Positions 1 to 13,244 are shown, counted from the first letter of the stretch. The stretch: 64,000 nucleotides of DNA from Allium sativum (GCA_030737875.1 CM060923.1:490880453-490944452); one strand, 5' to 3'. Translations and numbers: made by a program. The notes: a model not told the origin generated them from the sequence alone.

Positions 1-87
1 GTTCTTAGAAACTGAAAAGTTGAAGAACTTAAGCCATAATGAAAGTTGAGTTGATTAGTTAAAAAACTTTCAGCTCCGTTCCTTTTC
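1..87. other. unassigned left flank
   Basis: AT-rich sequence upstream of an LTR start (TGTAACAACCCGG at 88). It has no purine-rich tract directly before the LTR, so it does not look like the 3' interior of the same element. No open frame or other signal was seen. Confidence 0.4.
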
Positions 88-1039
88 TGTAACAACCCGG
101 AAAATCCGAACAAATTTAAAAAATTTATTTTGGCAGTTTTAGTGAATTTTGAATATTTAAAATGAATTATTTTAAATAATAACGACAGGAAATTTATTTT
201 GAATAGAATTAGAATGTATATATTTATTTGAATCGACTTAAGAATGTAAATATGTATTTTTAACTATAAAAGTAATTGAAAATGGCGTGGTAGTTCAAAA
301 ATTAGTTTTCAAAATTCAATTGAATGTACAGGATTCAGAATAAATCGGATTTTAGTGAAACCAAAAATATTAGAATATATTTGAAAATAACTTTCCAACG
401 AATCCGAAAAATTGAAATTTCATAGCGGGAATAAAAAGTTATGCCCAGTTGAAAATTCAGAATAATCGCTATGGCATTTTGGCCCACAAAAATGGAAATT
501 TTGCATACGACCTCCGTTTTCGACGAAACCACTTTTGTTGGATTCGGGATGTCAAGTTATTGCTAGATTCCAAAATTCATAATTTTTGGGGTCAATATGT
601 GAGCGTGGCACAGGAAAACGTGTTTTAACAGTTTATGTCAATTTGGATCGACCAGAAAATGGCCATTTTTCAAACAATCTCCAAATTTGACGAAAATAGT
701 TTTGTTAGGACCTTATCGTCAATACGAAGCTAGAAATAATTTTTTTCGAATTTTCAGAGTCTGTATGTGGTCCCGGTAAATTGAAATGTGCGTTCAAATT
801 CAATGTATAGATTTATATTTTGATTTTGACGGAAACAGATCGAAACAACAGAATTAGCTTACAAAACATATCCCATTGCATTCGGAATGGGGGTTTTTAG
901 TATGGGGCGACAGTCGTTGGACCTCATTTGGAGTTCGAACAAAAAATCAACTTTTGTAGGGTTTTTACAGAAAATAATAGTATATTTATTTATACTTATA
1001 TTCCCCCCCCATTCATTATTCAGACCAAATCAAAATTGC

Positions 1040-1320
1040 TCGATCGAAAGAGAAACCGCTCCCCGATGGCCGACGTCAGGCCATCGCCTTCGCCACCGCA
1101 GGCTTCGTCGCCGCCTCCCGCACCCCACGCCCCCCATTTCCTCGATCCACACTCCAGGATCGAACCCCAAACCCGCTCAGCCTTCCCCCAATCGACGACA
1201 CTCACTACGCCAACCCCAAACCCACCACCTGAGCCACCCCCGCGTCCGGCGCCACTTCTGACACCTCCCAACAGTCACCGCGAGTGTCCCTCCTCCTCCA
1301 ATTGAAATCTGCACCGAACA
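1040..1320 (+). other. GC-rich island of the old family-1 LTR, with a Pro-rich small frame
   Basis: An abrupt GC-rich stretch lies inside AT-rich LTR sequence. An ATG at 1066 opens a 79-codon frame ending at 1305, rich in Pro, Ser and Ala, with no recognised domain. Equivalent islands sit in the young LTRs (about 12940-13190, 28560-28810, 38950-39190, 46620-46860) and in the gag-pol LTR (about 21690-21960), but their sequence and frames are not conserved. I regard the small frame as a composition effect or a leader upstream frame, not a gene. A GTAAGT splice-donor-like site follows near 1418. Confidence 0.4.
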
Positions 1321-1479
1321 CTAAACCCGCAAAGCACCAGACCCACCTCTCTCTTCTTCACTTCGACGCATAGCACCCCAGACCTCCAACATCTCCAAAC
1401 ACAAATTGTAAATCAATGTAAGTCATTTACTGATTTTCTTTTTCTTCTTCTAGCTAGAAAAACATTGTTTTTCTTTACT

Positions 1480-2025
1480 TGAAAAATAAGATTTTTAATA
1501 CGATAAAGTTAAGATTTTTAATGAGAAAAAAAATTAGATTTCTATATAGTATGAAAGATACGATTTTTATTTTTATAAAGATAAGATTTTTAGTTGAGTA
1601 AAAATATGATTTTTACTTAGGTAAAAATAAGATTTTTAGAAGTATAAAAATATGATTTTTAGAAGTAGAAAAATATGATTTTCCATTACATAAAGGTATT
1701 ATTTTTAGAAATATAATGTTATGATTTTTAGAAACGTAAAGCTATGATTTTTGGAAACATAAAAATATGATCTTTAACGTATAAACGAAATATTTTTAAT
1801 AAGTTAAAAAAATGATTTTTAACTAGAGTATGACATGAAAATATTTTTAGAAAGCTAAAAATATATTCTATTTAAAAAATAGTCGAGCCATGTAAATATT
1901 TTTAGAAAGTTAAAAATATGATGTTGATCGCATATACGTTATTTATAAAACAGTCATACTATGAAATAAATATAAATGAGTTAAAAATATGATTTTTAAT
2001 GTAGGAATACGATATGGATCGACAA
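1480..2025 (+). repeat. decayed AT-rich short-unit array
   Basis: About 20 degenerate repeats of a theme like 'aaaaatatgatttttag' are spaced roughly 25-40 bp apart. The array matches in position the sharper arrays at 13457-14017 of the young LTR, and represents an older decayed version. Confidence 0.6.
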
Positions 2026-5000
2026 TCAAAGAATGGCGAAGTGGAAACCCAAGGTGAGAACTTCTCACTTTTATTTTTATTTTTTAGTTAAAATATATAC
2101 TAGGATGCAGACGGTGCTTAGCAGCACCCGACAGCTGTCGTCCACAGACCATGGACGACTTGTTTGTTTGTTTGATTGTGTTTTGAAAATTGATTGTGTG
2201 ACGTGGAATGGAATAAAATATTTTATAGTTATAAGTATTTTATTGTTAAAAATATAATTTTTAACGTGTATATGAATAGAATAAATATTCATAAACATAT
2301 CGGATGATTTGTTTATGTACACTGATTTGACTGATATTGATTGGGATGATAAATTTTACACATCGCCCAACTACACAAATAAAAACTGTGTTTGATTGTT
2401 TGAAACCCCACACGGGTATTGGGATGATATATGACATACACTAGTCCCAATAATTAGCTGTATGTCGATCGATTGGTTGACAGGCTGTGTAAGCGTTGAA
2501 TATTTATATTTAATGATTATGCAGTGTAGAATGCACTTTGGATGATGGTTGACTGTGTTTAATTGTTATTGTGCACATGTGTGTATGAAATCCATATAAA
2601 CAAAATTATATGGTAATTGACTGTGTCTGATTCCAGTTCAGAAAGAATAAATATTTTAAAGTAACGAATATTTTAAAGTAACGAATATTTTAAAATAATG
2701 AATATTTTAAAATAATATTCAGTAATGGATCAAAATGTGATTTTGATATCCAATTTGGGATGGACACGGATATATTTAAGTATATAGCCGAGTAGATTAG
2801 ATAACGCCATTTTGATGTGAACGATATTTATATCGATTTTATTCATTTCTATAATGAATATCGAAAAAGAATTGATTTTAAATTCTAATGTTTTGAAAAT
2901 ATTATCAATTATATATCGATGATATGGAATATTCAATTTTGATTTGAAATTGAATACGAAGTTGAAATCATTTTGAAAACGGATTTAAAGCGATTTATAA
3001 AATATGTTTTAAATGGAAATTGATTAAATATATATAATATTATATATATATAATGGCCTGAATAGTACGCGCCGCGCTGCGGCAGTTCGCGAATTTCAAC
3101 CATTGACTTCGAATGGACATTACGGGCGATCCGGCCATGGGATTCTCCTAAAACCGGAAACATTGGGTTCGTATGGAAAAGAGTTTTCTAACGAATATTA
3201 GAGATTTGAAATCTAACAGTTGAATTTGTAATTATGTCCAAATCAAATTTGGAAAAGGTCGCTGTAAGTGCAGTTCGATGGCCGTTTATGGAAATCGTTT
3301 GTACGGGCCTTGATAAAATTATTAAAATTATCAATAATTAGTGTAAAATCATAAGAAATGATTTGGAAAGAATTTGGATGAAAAATTCCATATTTGAAAA
3401 GATAAAAATAGATTTTTATCGAAATGAACAAGTTATTAACTAGAATGATAATCCAAAATTTATAACTAACTAAACTGGATTTGAAACGGTGTTAAAGATA
3501 ACCAGAGTTTCCAATATATGAAATGGAATTGATTTGAATCGATTATCTTCGGAATATTTCGATATTGGATTCCGTGATTATACGGATATTGTGGAGGAAT
3601 TTGGAAGATATATATCGTTATTCCAATACGATATTTGTTGATTTCAGAATTTGATATTGAATATAAGCCGATATATTTTCTATTCAGAGCCTTGCATTTA
3701 ATATCAAGTTGGATTTTGGGTTTGTCGTGAACTGTGTTTTAAATGACATCGTTCTTAAACTCGGTATGAAAAGAATAAATCTTTTAATTAAGATTATTGG
3801 AGTTTCCAGTTAATTAACATTTAATTGGAATAAAATGGAATGTGAATTGGGTTTATCGTGAATTGTGTTTTAACGACATTCATTCTTTAACCCGATTTAC
3901 AGTGAAATGTGATTTGGAATTTATAAATCTTTTGTTAATATTTAAAGTAGATTTTCCAAAGTAAAGTTTTCCAATTTAATAAAATAAATTAGAATGGAAT
4001 GAAATTCGATTTGATAATAATCGAAGTGAATTTCTGTGGAGGAAGACGTCTAATATATATGGAATTTAAAAGGCTTTGCCATTATTCCATTTATATTATT
4101 AGTCGGATATGGAAATTCGTATCGATTATATATATTGATCTGTATTCCGTGAAGTTTCCATTGGTAATGGAATGTGATTTTGGGTTTATCGTGAGCAGTG
4201 TTTTAAATTACATTAGTTCTTTAACCCAGTTAAAGATAAAATAATTTTCTTAACTATGAATAATCATTAAGTAATGATTTTTGAAAATTAAAACTAAAAT
4301 AGAGTTTTAATGAATCTTTAAAAATATTGAAAGGTGAATTTGATAACTAAAATTATCAAGTTCAAGAAATGATCGAGAATGGAGTATCACCAGTTTGCTC
4401 CAAGCGATAGTTAAATCTTTAATTAGATTAGAACGTGAAATGGTAATTAATTTTACTGATAACACTGTGGTGTTAGATATGAAGTATTACCAGATTTACT
4501 TCATGGGATGAATAGGTTGGGATTGGGAAATAAAATAAATGATTACTTCGGTAAGGATCGCTAATCCTGAATAGTTTGGATAAACCATAATTTGGTTCGA
4601 ATTGAAATCCAAAAGGAAGATTAAAGAATAAATTTAAAGAATTTATCTTTGATAAAATTAATGGGAACCTTTCCCAAAGTATAAGAATATTTGAATAATG
4701 AAATATTATGGATTGGAATGAGGCATATGTTGTGATTTTATAACACTTGTTTATTATATATGCGAGTTATTCGTAAAGACCGGGTTTATCCCATTCTGAA
4801 TAACCGATACGACGATTAGTCGAAGATGAAGACGGTGGTTGAAGACCGGAGGTCTTCACATCGTTTGGATGATTAATGATGTCTTGATTGGGTTGTACAC
4901 CCATGACAAGGTAATAAGTGGTGATCGTCCAGACGTACTTGGCGATCGACCAGATATGCGAAGACCTCTCCCCTGTATTGGACATATGGGGGAGGAATAA

Positions 5001-5348
5001 GGTGCCTCCGGTTTCATTCAGACCCAGAACGAACTTGTAAATGGATGTGTGTCTGACATCGGATTTCATTCTGTGTGATTTATAGACATCGGTTGCATAG
5101 CGTGAATTGCCTGTGTGGCATGCTGAGATGCAAATGATCAAGGCTTCTGTTGAAAAGCAGGGTCTTGTGGTTGTTGATCAAAGCACGGCTTTAATGTAGC
5201 GTAGCTTTGTGTAGCGTTGATTCGCGAGCCTCATGTCCCGGTGTGAACCAGAAACGTGAGAAGACATCAGGGAGGGCATGCGTTTCTTTCTAGCTAGGAG
5301 TGGTGTCAGCGTTTTACTTGCCCTGGCATTTTGCTTATGTGGATGATG

Positions 5349-5353
5349 GATAG
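5349..5353. repeat. target-site duplication GATAG (left)
   Basis: GATAG lies directly before the family-2 LTR start (TGTAATGGC at 5354). The same five bases follow the family-2 3' LTR end (GCCGTTACA) at 57575-57579. This fixes the outer limits of the family-2 element. Confidence 0.9.
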
Positions 5354-6153
5354 TGTAATGGCGCGTTTTGATTAGCTGTCGAATAATTAATTAATTTAAT
5401 TATTTATATATCGATTTGGCGATATCGATAACTTAAAGTACAACGTTCGAACTTATAATTTATAATTATAATTAAAACGAACCTGAAACGTCGCGGCAGT
5501 TCGCAATTTGGCGATTTGAACTTCAATTGAATGTATATGATTCATTTTAAGCCGGATTTCTGTGAAACAAGAAACGTGTGGAGCTGGCGGAGTATATCTT
5601 TTTAGTGGAAGAGAAAAATCGGGATTTCGTCGTGTAGATTTTGATGTATGTCCAAATCAAATTTTAAAATAGTCGCTATGGAATCGTTTATCGACCATAA
5701 CGGTTATTTCAAAATAACTAGTCATCGGGTGTGAACTCAGACAAGGTTCTTTTGAGGCGTAGTGATAATTTAATTTTTAGAATTTTACGGTAATTTTTAA
5801 TTAATTAAATAAGCGACTTTTTATTTGGAGTATTTCGCACCCTGAAATCAACATTTTGAAGTTTCAAAATATGAGTCCACCTACCGATATTATTATATTT
5901 CTGGAGTCGGGACACCTCGCTCATCACAATGATATTTTTATATCAGTCCGTAAATGAAGGAGTTTGGCATAACAGGATACTATGTAAAACTAAGTTTTCA
6001 AAACAAATGGGGAGACAAAACTAAATGGACCAAAACTGATCGAGTCCACATAACCATGTTTGCCAACCAACCCTACCTACTTTAGCGGTGCATTTTCTTC
6101 CACGTCTTCAACGTTTTACCACATCTTCAAAATATCTAGATATTTGTCACTCA

Positions 6154-6160
6154 TATAAAT
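6154..6160 (+). promoter_or_regulatory. TATA box of the family-2 LTR (5' copy)
   Basis: TATAAAT lies in the context CTCATATAAATACCCCCC, a good plant TATA context, with C/T-rich sequence and probable transcription start some 30 bp downstream. The same site occurs in the 3' LTR at 51673. This is a prediction from motif and context only. Confidence 0.5.
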
Positions 6161-8337
6161 ACCCCCCTTAAATCTCTTATAACCGAATCCTTGAATCTTC
6201 TGTAAATCCAACAAAGTGAGCCGCCACATTACTTTATCCTTCCACCAATTCACTCTCGTTCAATACTTAATGAAATCATGAAATATTACGTTCAGTGAGA
6301 TCGAGTGATGGTGTACTTCATTTGGGTACACACAGGAATGCGTTCGATTCTCTCTGAGGTGTTCAGGTTTTTCCAGCGTGGCCTAGGACCACGTTTTCGA
6401 GGTGTACGGTCGTTGATGAGGAAGTTGGGTGTCCGATTTGTAATCGCTGTTCGAAGCTCTCCAATCCTTTGTGCATCTTGTGAGGCTCGACAGTCTGGGT
6501 TAGCCTAGGGTTTCATGTTTGGGATTGACAGGGAGATTGGGAGCTGAAATCGAAGAAGGGGGAGGCGTGAGGAGACAGCAAGCGTGTCGAGGCTGGTGAA
6601 GGAGCTGCTGTGAGTAGTGCTTGAGTTGATAGTTTGCAAGGAGAATTGAAATCTGGAGCGGTGGTTTTGTTGAAGAAAATAAGTACGGGAGTTTGTATTT
6701 TCTTACGTGAAATATAGTCCCAGGCGGTGTTAAGACTTGCTGGAGACGGATCGAAGAAGGGAGAGGGAGACATCAGTCACGGTTTGAAGGGTAAAGGGGT
6801 GTGTTGTGTTGAGAGTGAAGAAATGGAGTTGTTTGTAATATCCTGAAGCTGCAGTGATTCATGAGGAGGCGATGACGAGCAGGATTCGAGCTGTATGTAT
6901 GGACTTGCGGTTTTGTGAGAAGCAAGTATATGCGTGGATCCTATATATGTAAATGGAGAGGATTGATTAGCTGAAGCCTCGGTGAAGCGTTGAGGGGGGG
7001 GGGTATGGTGATGCAGAGGAGCACACATGTTTTGGGTAGTTTTATCAGAAGGGCTGTTTTGTAAAGGAGCAGTATTTTTATCTAGAAACGAGAATGTCTC
7101 ATTGGAGAAGAAAGGGAAGAAGATGCGGGTGGGAAATAGGGTGATGGGCCAACGGTATATAAAAGGAAATGGGCCGGAAGGGAAAGCAAAAGGTGAAGGC
7201 CCGTTACTTAATTAAATTCAAGTTTAATTAATTTAGATTGTATTTAAACTTTGAAACGCTATATCTCGGTCATACAAAATCAGATTGACGAACCATAAGT
7301 TGCATTGGGACCATATGGACGAGAGCTTCACAATGAAGCTGACTGGAAGTCCATCAGGGCTCGTTACAATTTATGGCAAAATAAATTGTCCGATTCAAAT
7401 CATCGAACGTAAACCGATATTTTTCGGTTAACGCGCAACTGTGAGTAAAACTCACCAACTCTGAACAGTTCTATTTTTACAACGTATTCTTAGAACTGTT
7501 AAAATTGTCTGTTTGACTGTGTGTTGATTGAACTGCTAGTCAGTTAGTTAAATTTCTATATTGATTCTGTTTAACAGAATATATCATATGGAACTGAAAG
7601 TGATGTTATCTATATTGTCTAACATCTGTGATGCAGGGAAACAGGTTGGAGGAATCCGACTGGATTCCTCAACAGTTATTTTATTGTTTTTCATATATTG
7701 TGATATATGATGTGTTATGAAATCTGTTATTGATTTCATATGTTTGAATGATACCGATCATTGTTATACGACACGTTAAACACCGTAGGTGATACTAGAA
7801 TGTAAAAAGGGAATTTTCAATGTTTATATTGAAAATAAATCTTATTTATAAAATCGATAGGATTTTATAAAATGAAAACATTTATTTATTTAGGAAATAA
7901 ATAAAGGGACATTTATTTAGATTATAAATAAATGGAATAAATGAATATTTATTTATGGAATAAATAAAGGAACACTTGTTCGGAAAATAAATAGAATTAT
8001 ACAAGGATAGATTTAAACACGTGCTTCGCACACGGTATAACACGATATGGATTTAAATGGGATATTAAATAGGAAATCTGTTTTGAACAGATAAATTGAA
8101 GTAGATTAATTTATAAATAATGTTTTATAAATTAAATAAATTATTTATCATTGATAAATGGAACATATATAAGTCTGGACTTATATAGAGAAGTAGAAAC
8201 GTTATTAAAAGGACATTTATAAAGTGAAGAACCGTTACTAAAAGTAAATCTTTATAAATGGATAAACTTCTAAAAAGGTAAATTTTTATCAATGGATAAA
8301 CGTTGTAAAAAGGAAATCTTTCGAAATGAGTTATTCG

Positions 8338-9800
8338 AATTAGATAATCGAATGGAGTTAAACAAAGTAATTTGCTAAGTTAACCAAAGCGAGTTAGTCA
8401 AGTTGATCAAAGTAATTGGTTAAGTTAACTAAAGTAAATTAGTTAAGATAAACTAAGCGGTTAATCGAAGTGAATTAGTCAAGTTAAACTAATTGGTAAA
8501 TCAAAGTAAATTAGTTAAGATAAACTAAGCGGTTAATCGAAGTGAATTAGTCAAGTTAAACTAATTGGTAAATCAAAGTGAATTAGTTGCGTCAAACTAA
8601 GTGAATTAGTCAAGTTAAACTAATTGGTTAATCGAAGTAAATTAGTTGGGTAAATCAAAGTGAATTAGCTGAGTTAAACTAAGTAAATCGGTTAGAGTTA
8701 ATCAAAGTGAATTAACTAAGTTAAACTAAGTGGATTAGCTCAGTTAATCGAGACAAGTAAATCAAGTTAGGTTAAACCATTTGAGTTAACCAGTTAGGTT
8801 AAACCATTTGAGTTAACCAGTTAAAGTTTACCAGTTAAAGATAAACAGTTAGAGTCGACCAGTTAGAGTTGACCAGTTAAAGTTGACCAGTTAAAGTTGA
8901 CCAGTTAGAGTTGACCAGTTAGAGTTATCCAAGTGGAGTTAATCGAGTAGAGTTGCCGAATATCACTTATTCGAAGTAGAGTAATCGAATATAGTTTATT
9001 CGAGTGGAGAAATCAAATGTTATTTCATTTGAGAAGAATTACCGAATATTATTTATTCGAAGAGTAGTTATCGAATATTGGTTATTCGAAGTTAGTTAAT
9101 CCAAAGGAGTTATTCGAAGTTAGTTAATCCAAAGGAGTTAGTCGAAGAGTTAATCGAATATAGTTATTCGAAAAGAGGTGTTAATCGAATATAGTTATTC
9201 GAGTAAAGTTAAAAGAGTTAATCGAATTTAGTTATTCGAAATGAGTTATTCGAATTAGATATTTGAATAGAGTTAAACACATTAGAGTGATTCGAATTAC
9301 TTATTCAAATAGAGTTAAACACGTAAGAGTTAATTGAATATTAGTTATTCAATTAGAGTTAAATCGAATTTAGTTATTCGAAAGGAGTTAATCAATTTGA
9401 GTTAAGTTAATCGATTTGAATTAAGTTGAACCGAAATGGAGTAAATCGATTAGAATTAAGTTAATCGAGTTAGAGTAAATCGAATATTGGTTATTCGAAG
9501 GTAAGTTATTCGAATTAGTTATTCGAAGGAGTTAATCAAATGAGTTGATCCAAAGGAGTTAGTCGAATATTAGTTATTCGAATAGAGATTATAGGAGTTA
9601 TCGATTTTAGTTTGATCGAAAGGAGTCATCGATTAGTAAATCGAAAGGAGATTTTCGAATATAGCATATTCGAGAGAAAGAGATCGAATATTGTTTATTC
9701 GAAAGAGAGAGATTTCGAATATGAGTTATTCGAAGAGAGATAATCGAATATAGGTTATTCGAAGAAGAGTTAATCAAATAGAGATTACTCGAAAGAGAAT
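8338..9800 (+). repeat. degenerate array of short hairpin units in the family-2 LTR
   Basis: About 1.45 kb is made of short, variable units on the themes GTTAAACTAA, GTTGACCAGTTA and TCGAATA-loop-TATTCGA. The second half (about 8940-9780) has many units with a 6-9 bp stem and a variable 4-6 base loop. Examples are TCGAATA/TATTCGA at 9154-9171 and 9185-9202, AATTGAATA/TATTCAATT at 9332-9354, and TCAAATG/CATTTGA at 9013-9032. No protein frame runs through it. The 3' LTR has the same array at 53867-55330. Confidence 0.8.
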
Positions 9801-11942
9801 TATACGTCGAATTCGATTATAGCGAATTCGGGAAAGTACTATTTACTTTCCAGGGTTTAAATCAAGATTTAGTTATTGATTTAGAAATTAGGTGTCTGTT
9901 AAATTATTCGAGTTAGGAGATAAAGTTATAATTTAGGTTAGATATTGCAGAAGTAGGAATTATAACGTTATAGTTATAATCAAACGTTTTCATATAAAAA
10001 GTAGATTCGTAACCTGAATCCGAGAATTTGCGTAAACAGATAATTGGAAAAAGTGAGTGACGAGCTTCATCTATTTCACAGTAAAGGACGTTGTGCAATT
10101 AAGGTCTGAGAGGTAATTATACCCCAACTTGATTGACTTTAGAATTGACAAAGGAATAGTTGTGGTTCGATAGAAAGGGTTGATTTGAAATATAGTTAAG
10201 TAATAAGCGATGAATGGATTAAGCGTAACGATGTTTTATACAACGTTCATTGGAAATCCGTAAATGAGTTTTGGAAATGTTTTCCAAATATAGTCAGATA
10301 TGTTTTCTAAACATAGAAAATGAAATGTTTTCATGATAAGAATTTAAGAAATAAAGTTAAGCAAATTCAGAAACTAACTGGAGAGGGTAAGTTGAACGGT
10401 TTTCTAAGCGATGATCTGATGTTGGTTTCGACCTTCCGGATTGATACTTAGAGAATTGTTCTCATACTAGTTACAGTTAGGGACTGATAGTTGCGAAATA
10501 ATAGTGATGTGAAAATAAGCTATGGAAATGTTTTCCAATGATTAATAACATATATTCTCTAAATATATGAAATAAGGAAATATGAATATATGATGATTGA
10601 TCGATCGAATTTCCATTTGGAAATATGATCGTTGTTTGTACACCGACATGTTTTCATTTGATAGTTGAATCACGGACTATCAAAGTTTTTACCATTTTAA
10701 CGTTGTTAATATGGAGAGACCGGTTGGATTTTTATCCAAAGAACCACTCTGTATTGGCATAAGCGTTGCGAGCAATATCTGTCAAAGATAAATTGAAGAC
10801 GGAGTAAAGTGTAAGGGCTGTTGTATAAGTCTTAGATAACAGTGACTAAGATGGATATACTGAATAGTGCCTTCGGTTTGTCCAGTCCCAGGACAACGTA
10901 TATGGAAGAAGGTCTGACAGAGTATATCCAATGGATCGCGTAAGTTGATCTGTTCAAACGTATTCACGTTTGGTGGCGGAGGAATTCGTTTCTCTTAGCT
11001 ATATACCCGTGTTATTTTTGGATAAGTCAATTTGTGATTTGGCGGGTATGACGATGTGGCATTCAAAGTGAATGGTGATCAGATGTTCTGAAGATAGACG
11101 TAGCTTCTAGCCTCACACCGGGAAGTAACAAAAGTTGGGCTAGGCAGCATGGCTAGTTGGGTCATCCCCAAGCAGGGTGTATTGTCACCGATCTAGGGAA
11201 TATCCATATTTATACTTCTTTTTGATTCTGTATCTTCGAATGACGGTTTGATGGCCTACAACCGTGGTGGCAATATATTCGCGACACTCAAGCTAAATGA
11301 GTGAGCGGCCATGTGTGGCCGGGTTGCAAGACGTTCTTGTTGAACCCTGAGTGTATCACCTCTAGAGTACACTATTCAGAAGGTGCTCCCATACCTTGTC
11401 TGTTGGAATCCATTCTCCGATAAGCGCCCTGAGGTTTATGATTTTATACTATGTATGTAGAACGTGAGATGCAAGCGTTTCTGCTAGATTGATACCTATT
11501 TGTACTTAGACATTATTATAATATCACAATGATATTGTTTGTCAAAGTCGTTTAGATACTCATAAGGAAAAACCCGTTCCGTATTCACGGCGTGGTCTTA
11601 TGAGATATCATATACCTGTTCAATTGTTTTAAACTGTTTTACTCACACCAGTCCCATGACTGACCCGGAGTTTACTTTGTTGTTTTCCCTAAACTCTTGG
11701 GTGCCTAAATTTGTACGGGCAGTCAAGTAGTCGGGATTTACAGATATACTTGGAGAGCTTGGAGCAGGAGGCTGCAAGATTTTATAGCTATAGTTATTTC
11801 CACTGTGTGTTAAGTGTTGTACTCTGATAAGTGCTATTGTATATATATAACTGTTTACTTCAAAGTTATGTTATATATTATATGTTATTCGTTCCGCTGT
11901 GAGATTCGTGTTACTCTGATGATTCTGATGTTCTTATTCTTC

Positions 11943-11947
11943 TTCTT
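11943..11947. repeat. target-site duplication TTCTT (left)
   Basis: TTCTT lies directly before LTR A. The same five bases follow the last bases of the composite block at 49389-49393. The uninterrupted site can be read in the family-2 3' LTR near 57460-57480, where the T/C-rich run is continuous. Confidence 0.85.
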
Positions 11948-12939
11948 TGTAACAACCCGGAAAATCTGGGCCAGTTTGAAAATTTTATTTTGGCAATTTT
12001 AGCGAATTTTGATTATTTAAAATAGATTATTTTAAATAATATCGACGTGAAATCTATTTTGAATATAATTCGAACGTTTATATTATACACGTCGTCGTTA
12101 GAATATAAATAATTATATATAATTATAAATAGAATTGAAAATGGCGCGGTAGTTCGATAATTCGATTTCAAACTTCAATTGAATGTACCGGGTGCAAAAT
12201 AATCCGGATTTTAGTGAAACCAAAAATAATGGAATCTAATAGTGAATATCTTTCCAACGAATCCGAAAAATTAAGATTTCATATCGGGAATCAAAAGATA
12301 TGTCCAGTTGAAAATTCTGAATAGTCGCTATGGAATTCAGGCCCTTAAAAATGGACATTTTGCAAACGACCTCGGATTTCGACGAAACCAGTTTTGTTGG
12401 GTCCGGGATGTGAAGTTATTGCTAGGTTTCAAATTTCATAATTTTTCGAATCAATATGTGAGCGTGGCAAAAGAAAACGCGTTTGACCAGTTTCAGTTGA
12501 TTTTAATCGACTTGAAATTGGCCATTTTTCTAACGGTCTCTGAATTCGACGAAACTAGTTTTGTTAGGACCGTATCGTCAATACGAAGCTAGAAAATATT
12601 TTTTTTTGGAATTTTTTAGTTAGTATGTGACCCCGGTAATTAGAAATGTGCGTTTAAAATAATATAGTGATTTAAATGTAAATTCAAAGGAAACATATCG
12701 AGACGATCGAATTGGCCTGCGATACATATCCCATTGTGTTCGGAATGGGGGTAAAACGCTATGGGCGGCAGGCGGTGGACCTCGTTTAGTGGTCATATGT
12801 GAAAGTCAACTCTTTAATAAATAAATAATAAATAAAAAAAAAAAAAAAAAAAAATATAATATCCCTTCCCTTAAAACCTAGGCCCCCCCCCCGTTCGTTT
12901 ATCTCAGAAGGAAAAAAAAACAAAAAAGAAAAAGAAAAC

Positions 12940-13190
12940 AAAAATCGCGATAACCCCCCCCCCGTCGCTCCAGCCACCACCGCGCCCAGCGCCCACCGCC
13001 GCCACCACTTGCGAGGCTCCGCCCTTCCCCCCTCTGCCTCCCTCTCTCTCCTCCGCCTCGCAGGAACCACGAATCCCCTCGACGAAGCCGATGGCCCCCC
13101 TCCGATCAGATGCCCTCTCGCCTCCGACCAGCATGGGTCCGCCGCCACCACCTGAGGACGCAGCCCACCCCCTCCTCTAATTACAGTAAG
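12940..13190 (+). other. GC-rich island of LTR A with a donor-like site
   Basis: A C-rich stretch lies between homopolymer tracts. A 29-codon plus-strand frame starts at the ATG near 13091 and reads Ala/Pro-rich to a TAA just before 'ttacagtaagatc'. GTAAGA near 13186 is a plausible 5' splice site, followed by a T-rich, intron-like kilobase. Copies lie in B, C and D. Open frames on the minus strand here are composition artefacts. Confidence 0.4.
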
Positions 13191-13213
13191 ATCTTGATTT
13201 TGTTTATATATAT

Positions 13214-13244
<31 letters not shown>

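Larger units (their letters stand above)
88..5353 (+). mobile_element. old family-1 LTR, left part (interrupted)
   Basis: This begins TGTAACAACCCGG, the same start as the young family-1 LTRs at 11948, 27570 and 45616. It follows their layout in order: a GC-rich island (about 1050-1310), AT-rich decayed arrays (1480-2020), the 'cagacggtgcttag' segment near 2107, the 'ggccatt...' module near 3100, and the 'gaagaccggaggtcttc' segment near 4842. It has many substitutions and indels against the young copies, so it is clearly older. It stops at 5353, where the family-2 element is inserted, and resumes at 57575. Joined length is about 6.3 kb. No primer-binding site follows its right end, so it looks like a solo or truncated LTR. 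It has no protein function. Confidence 0.85.
5354..11947 (+). mobile_element. family-2 5' LTR, left part
   Basis: This begins TGTAATGGC and is nearly identical to the complete 3' LTR at 50873-57574, with scattered single-base differences and a few indels, roughly one per 100-150 bases by eye. It is interrupted at 11947 by the 37.4-kb family-1 block and resumes at 49394-49495. Joined length is about 6.7 kb, unusually long for an LTR. In order it holds a module shared with family 1 (5490-5700), a TATA-type promoter (6154), a poly-G-containing region (about 6990), a short-hairpin array (8338-9800) and a late region near 10380-11940 that shares phrases with family 1. I see no protein-coding gene. 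Confidence 0.92.

Noticed and set aside
4767..5141. 124-codon minus-strand frame in the old LTR
   Set aside because: The corresponding region of young LTRs does not keep the frame, and no domain is recognisable.
8338..9800. CRISPR-like array
   Set aside because: Units are short and variable with no constant repeat or unique spacers, and the array is part of a plant LTR.
12308..12592. 94-codon frame repeated in LTRs A, B, C, D and, diverged, in the gag-pol LTR
   Set aside because: It is repeated because the LTR is repeated. Differences between the A-type and gag-pol LTR versions are mostly amino-acid-changing, and the old copies at about 440-735 and 59068-59345 carry stops, so there is no sign of protein selection.
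12786..13151. Arg/Gly-rich frames on the minus strand of the GC islands (also at 28495, 38981, 46538)
   Set aside because: They lie opposite the LTR sense strand, include homopolymer-encoded Phe runs, and shift frame between near-identical copies.
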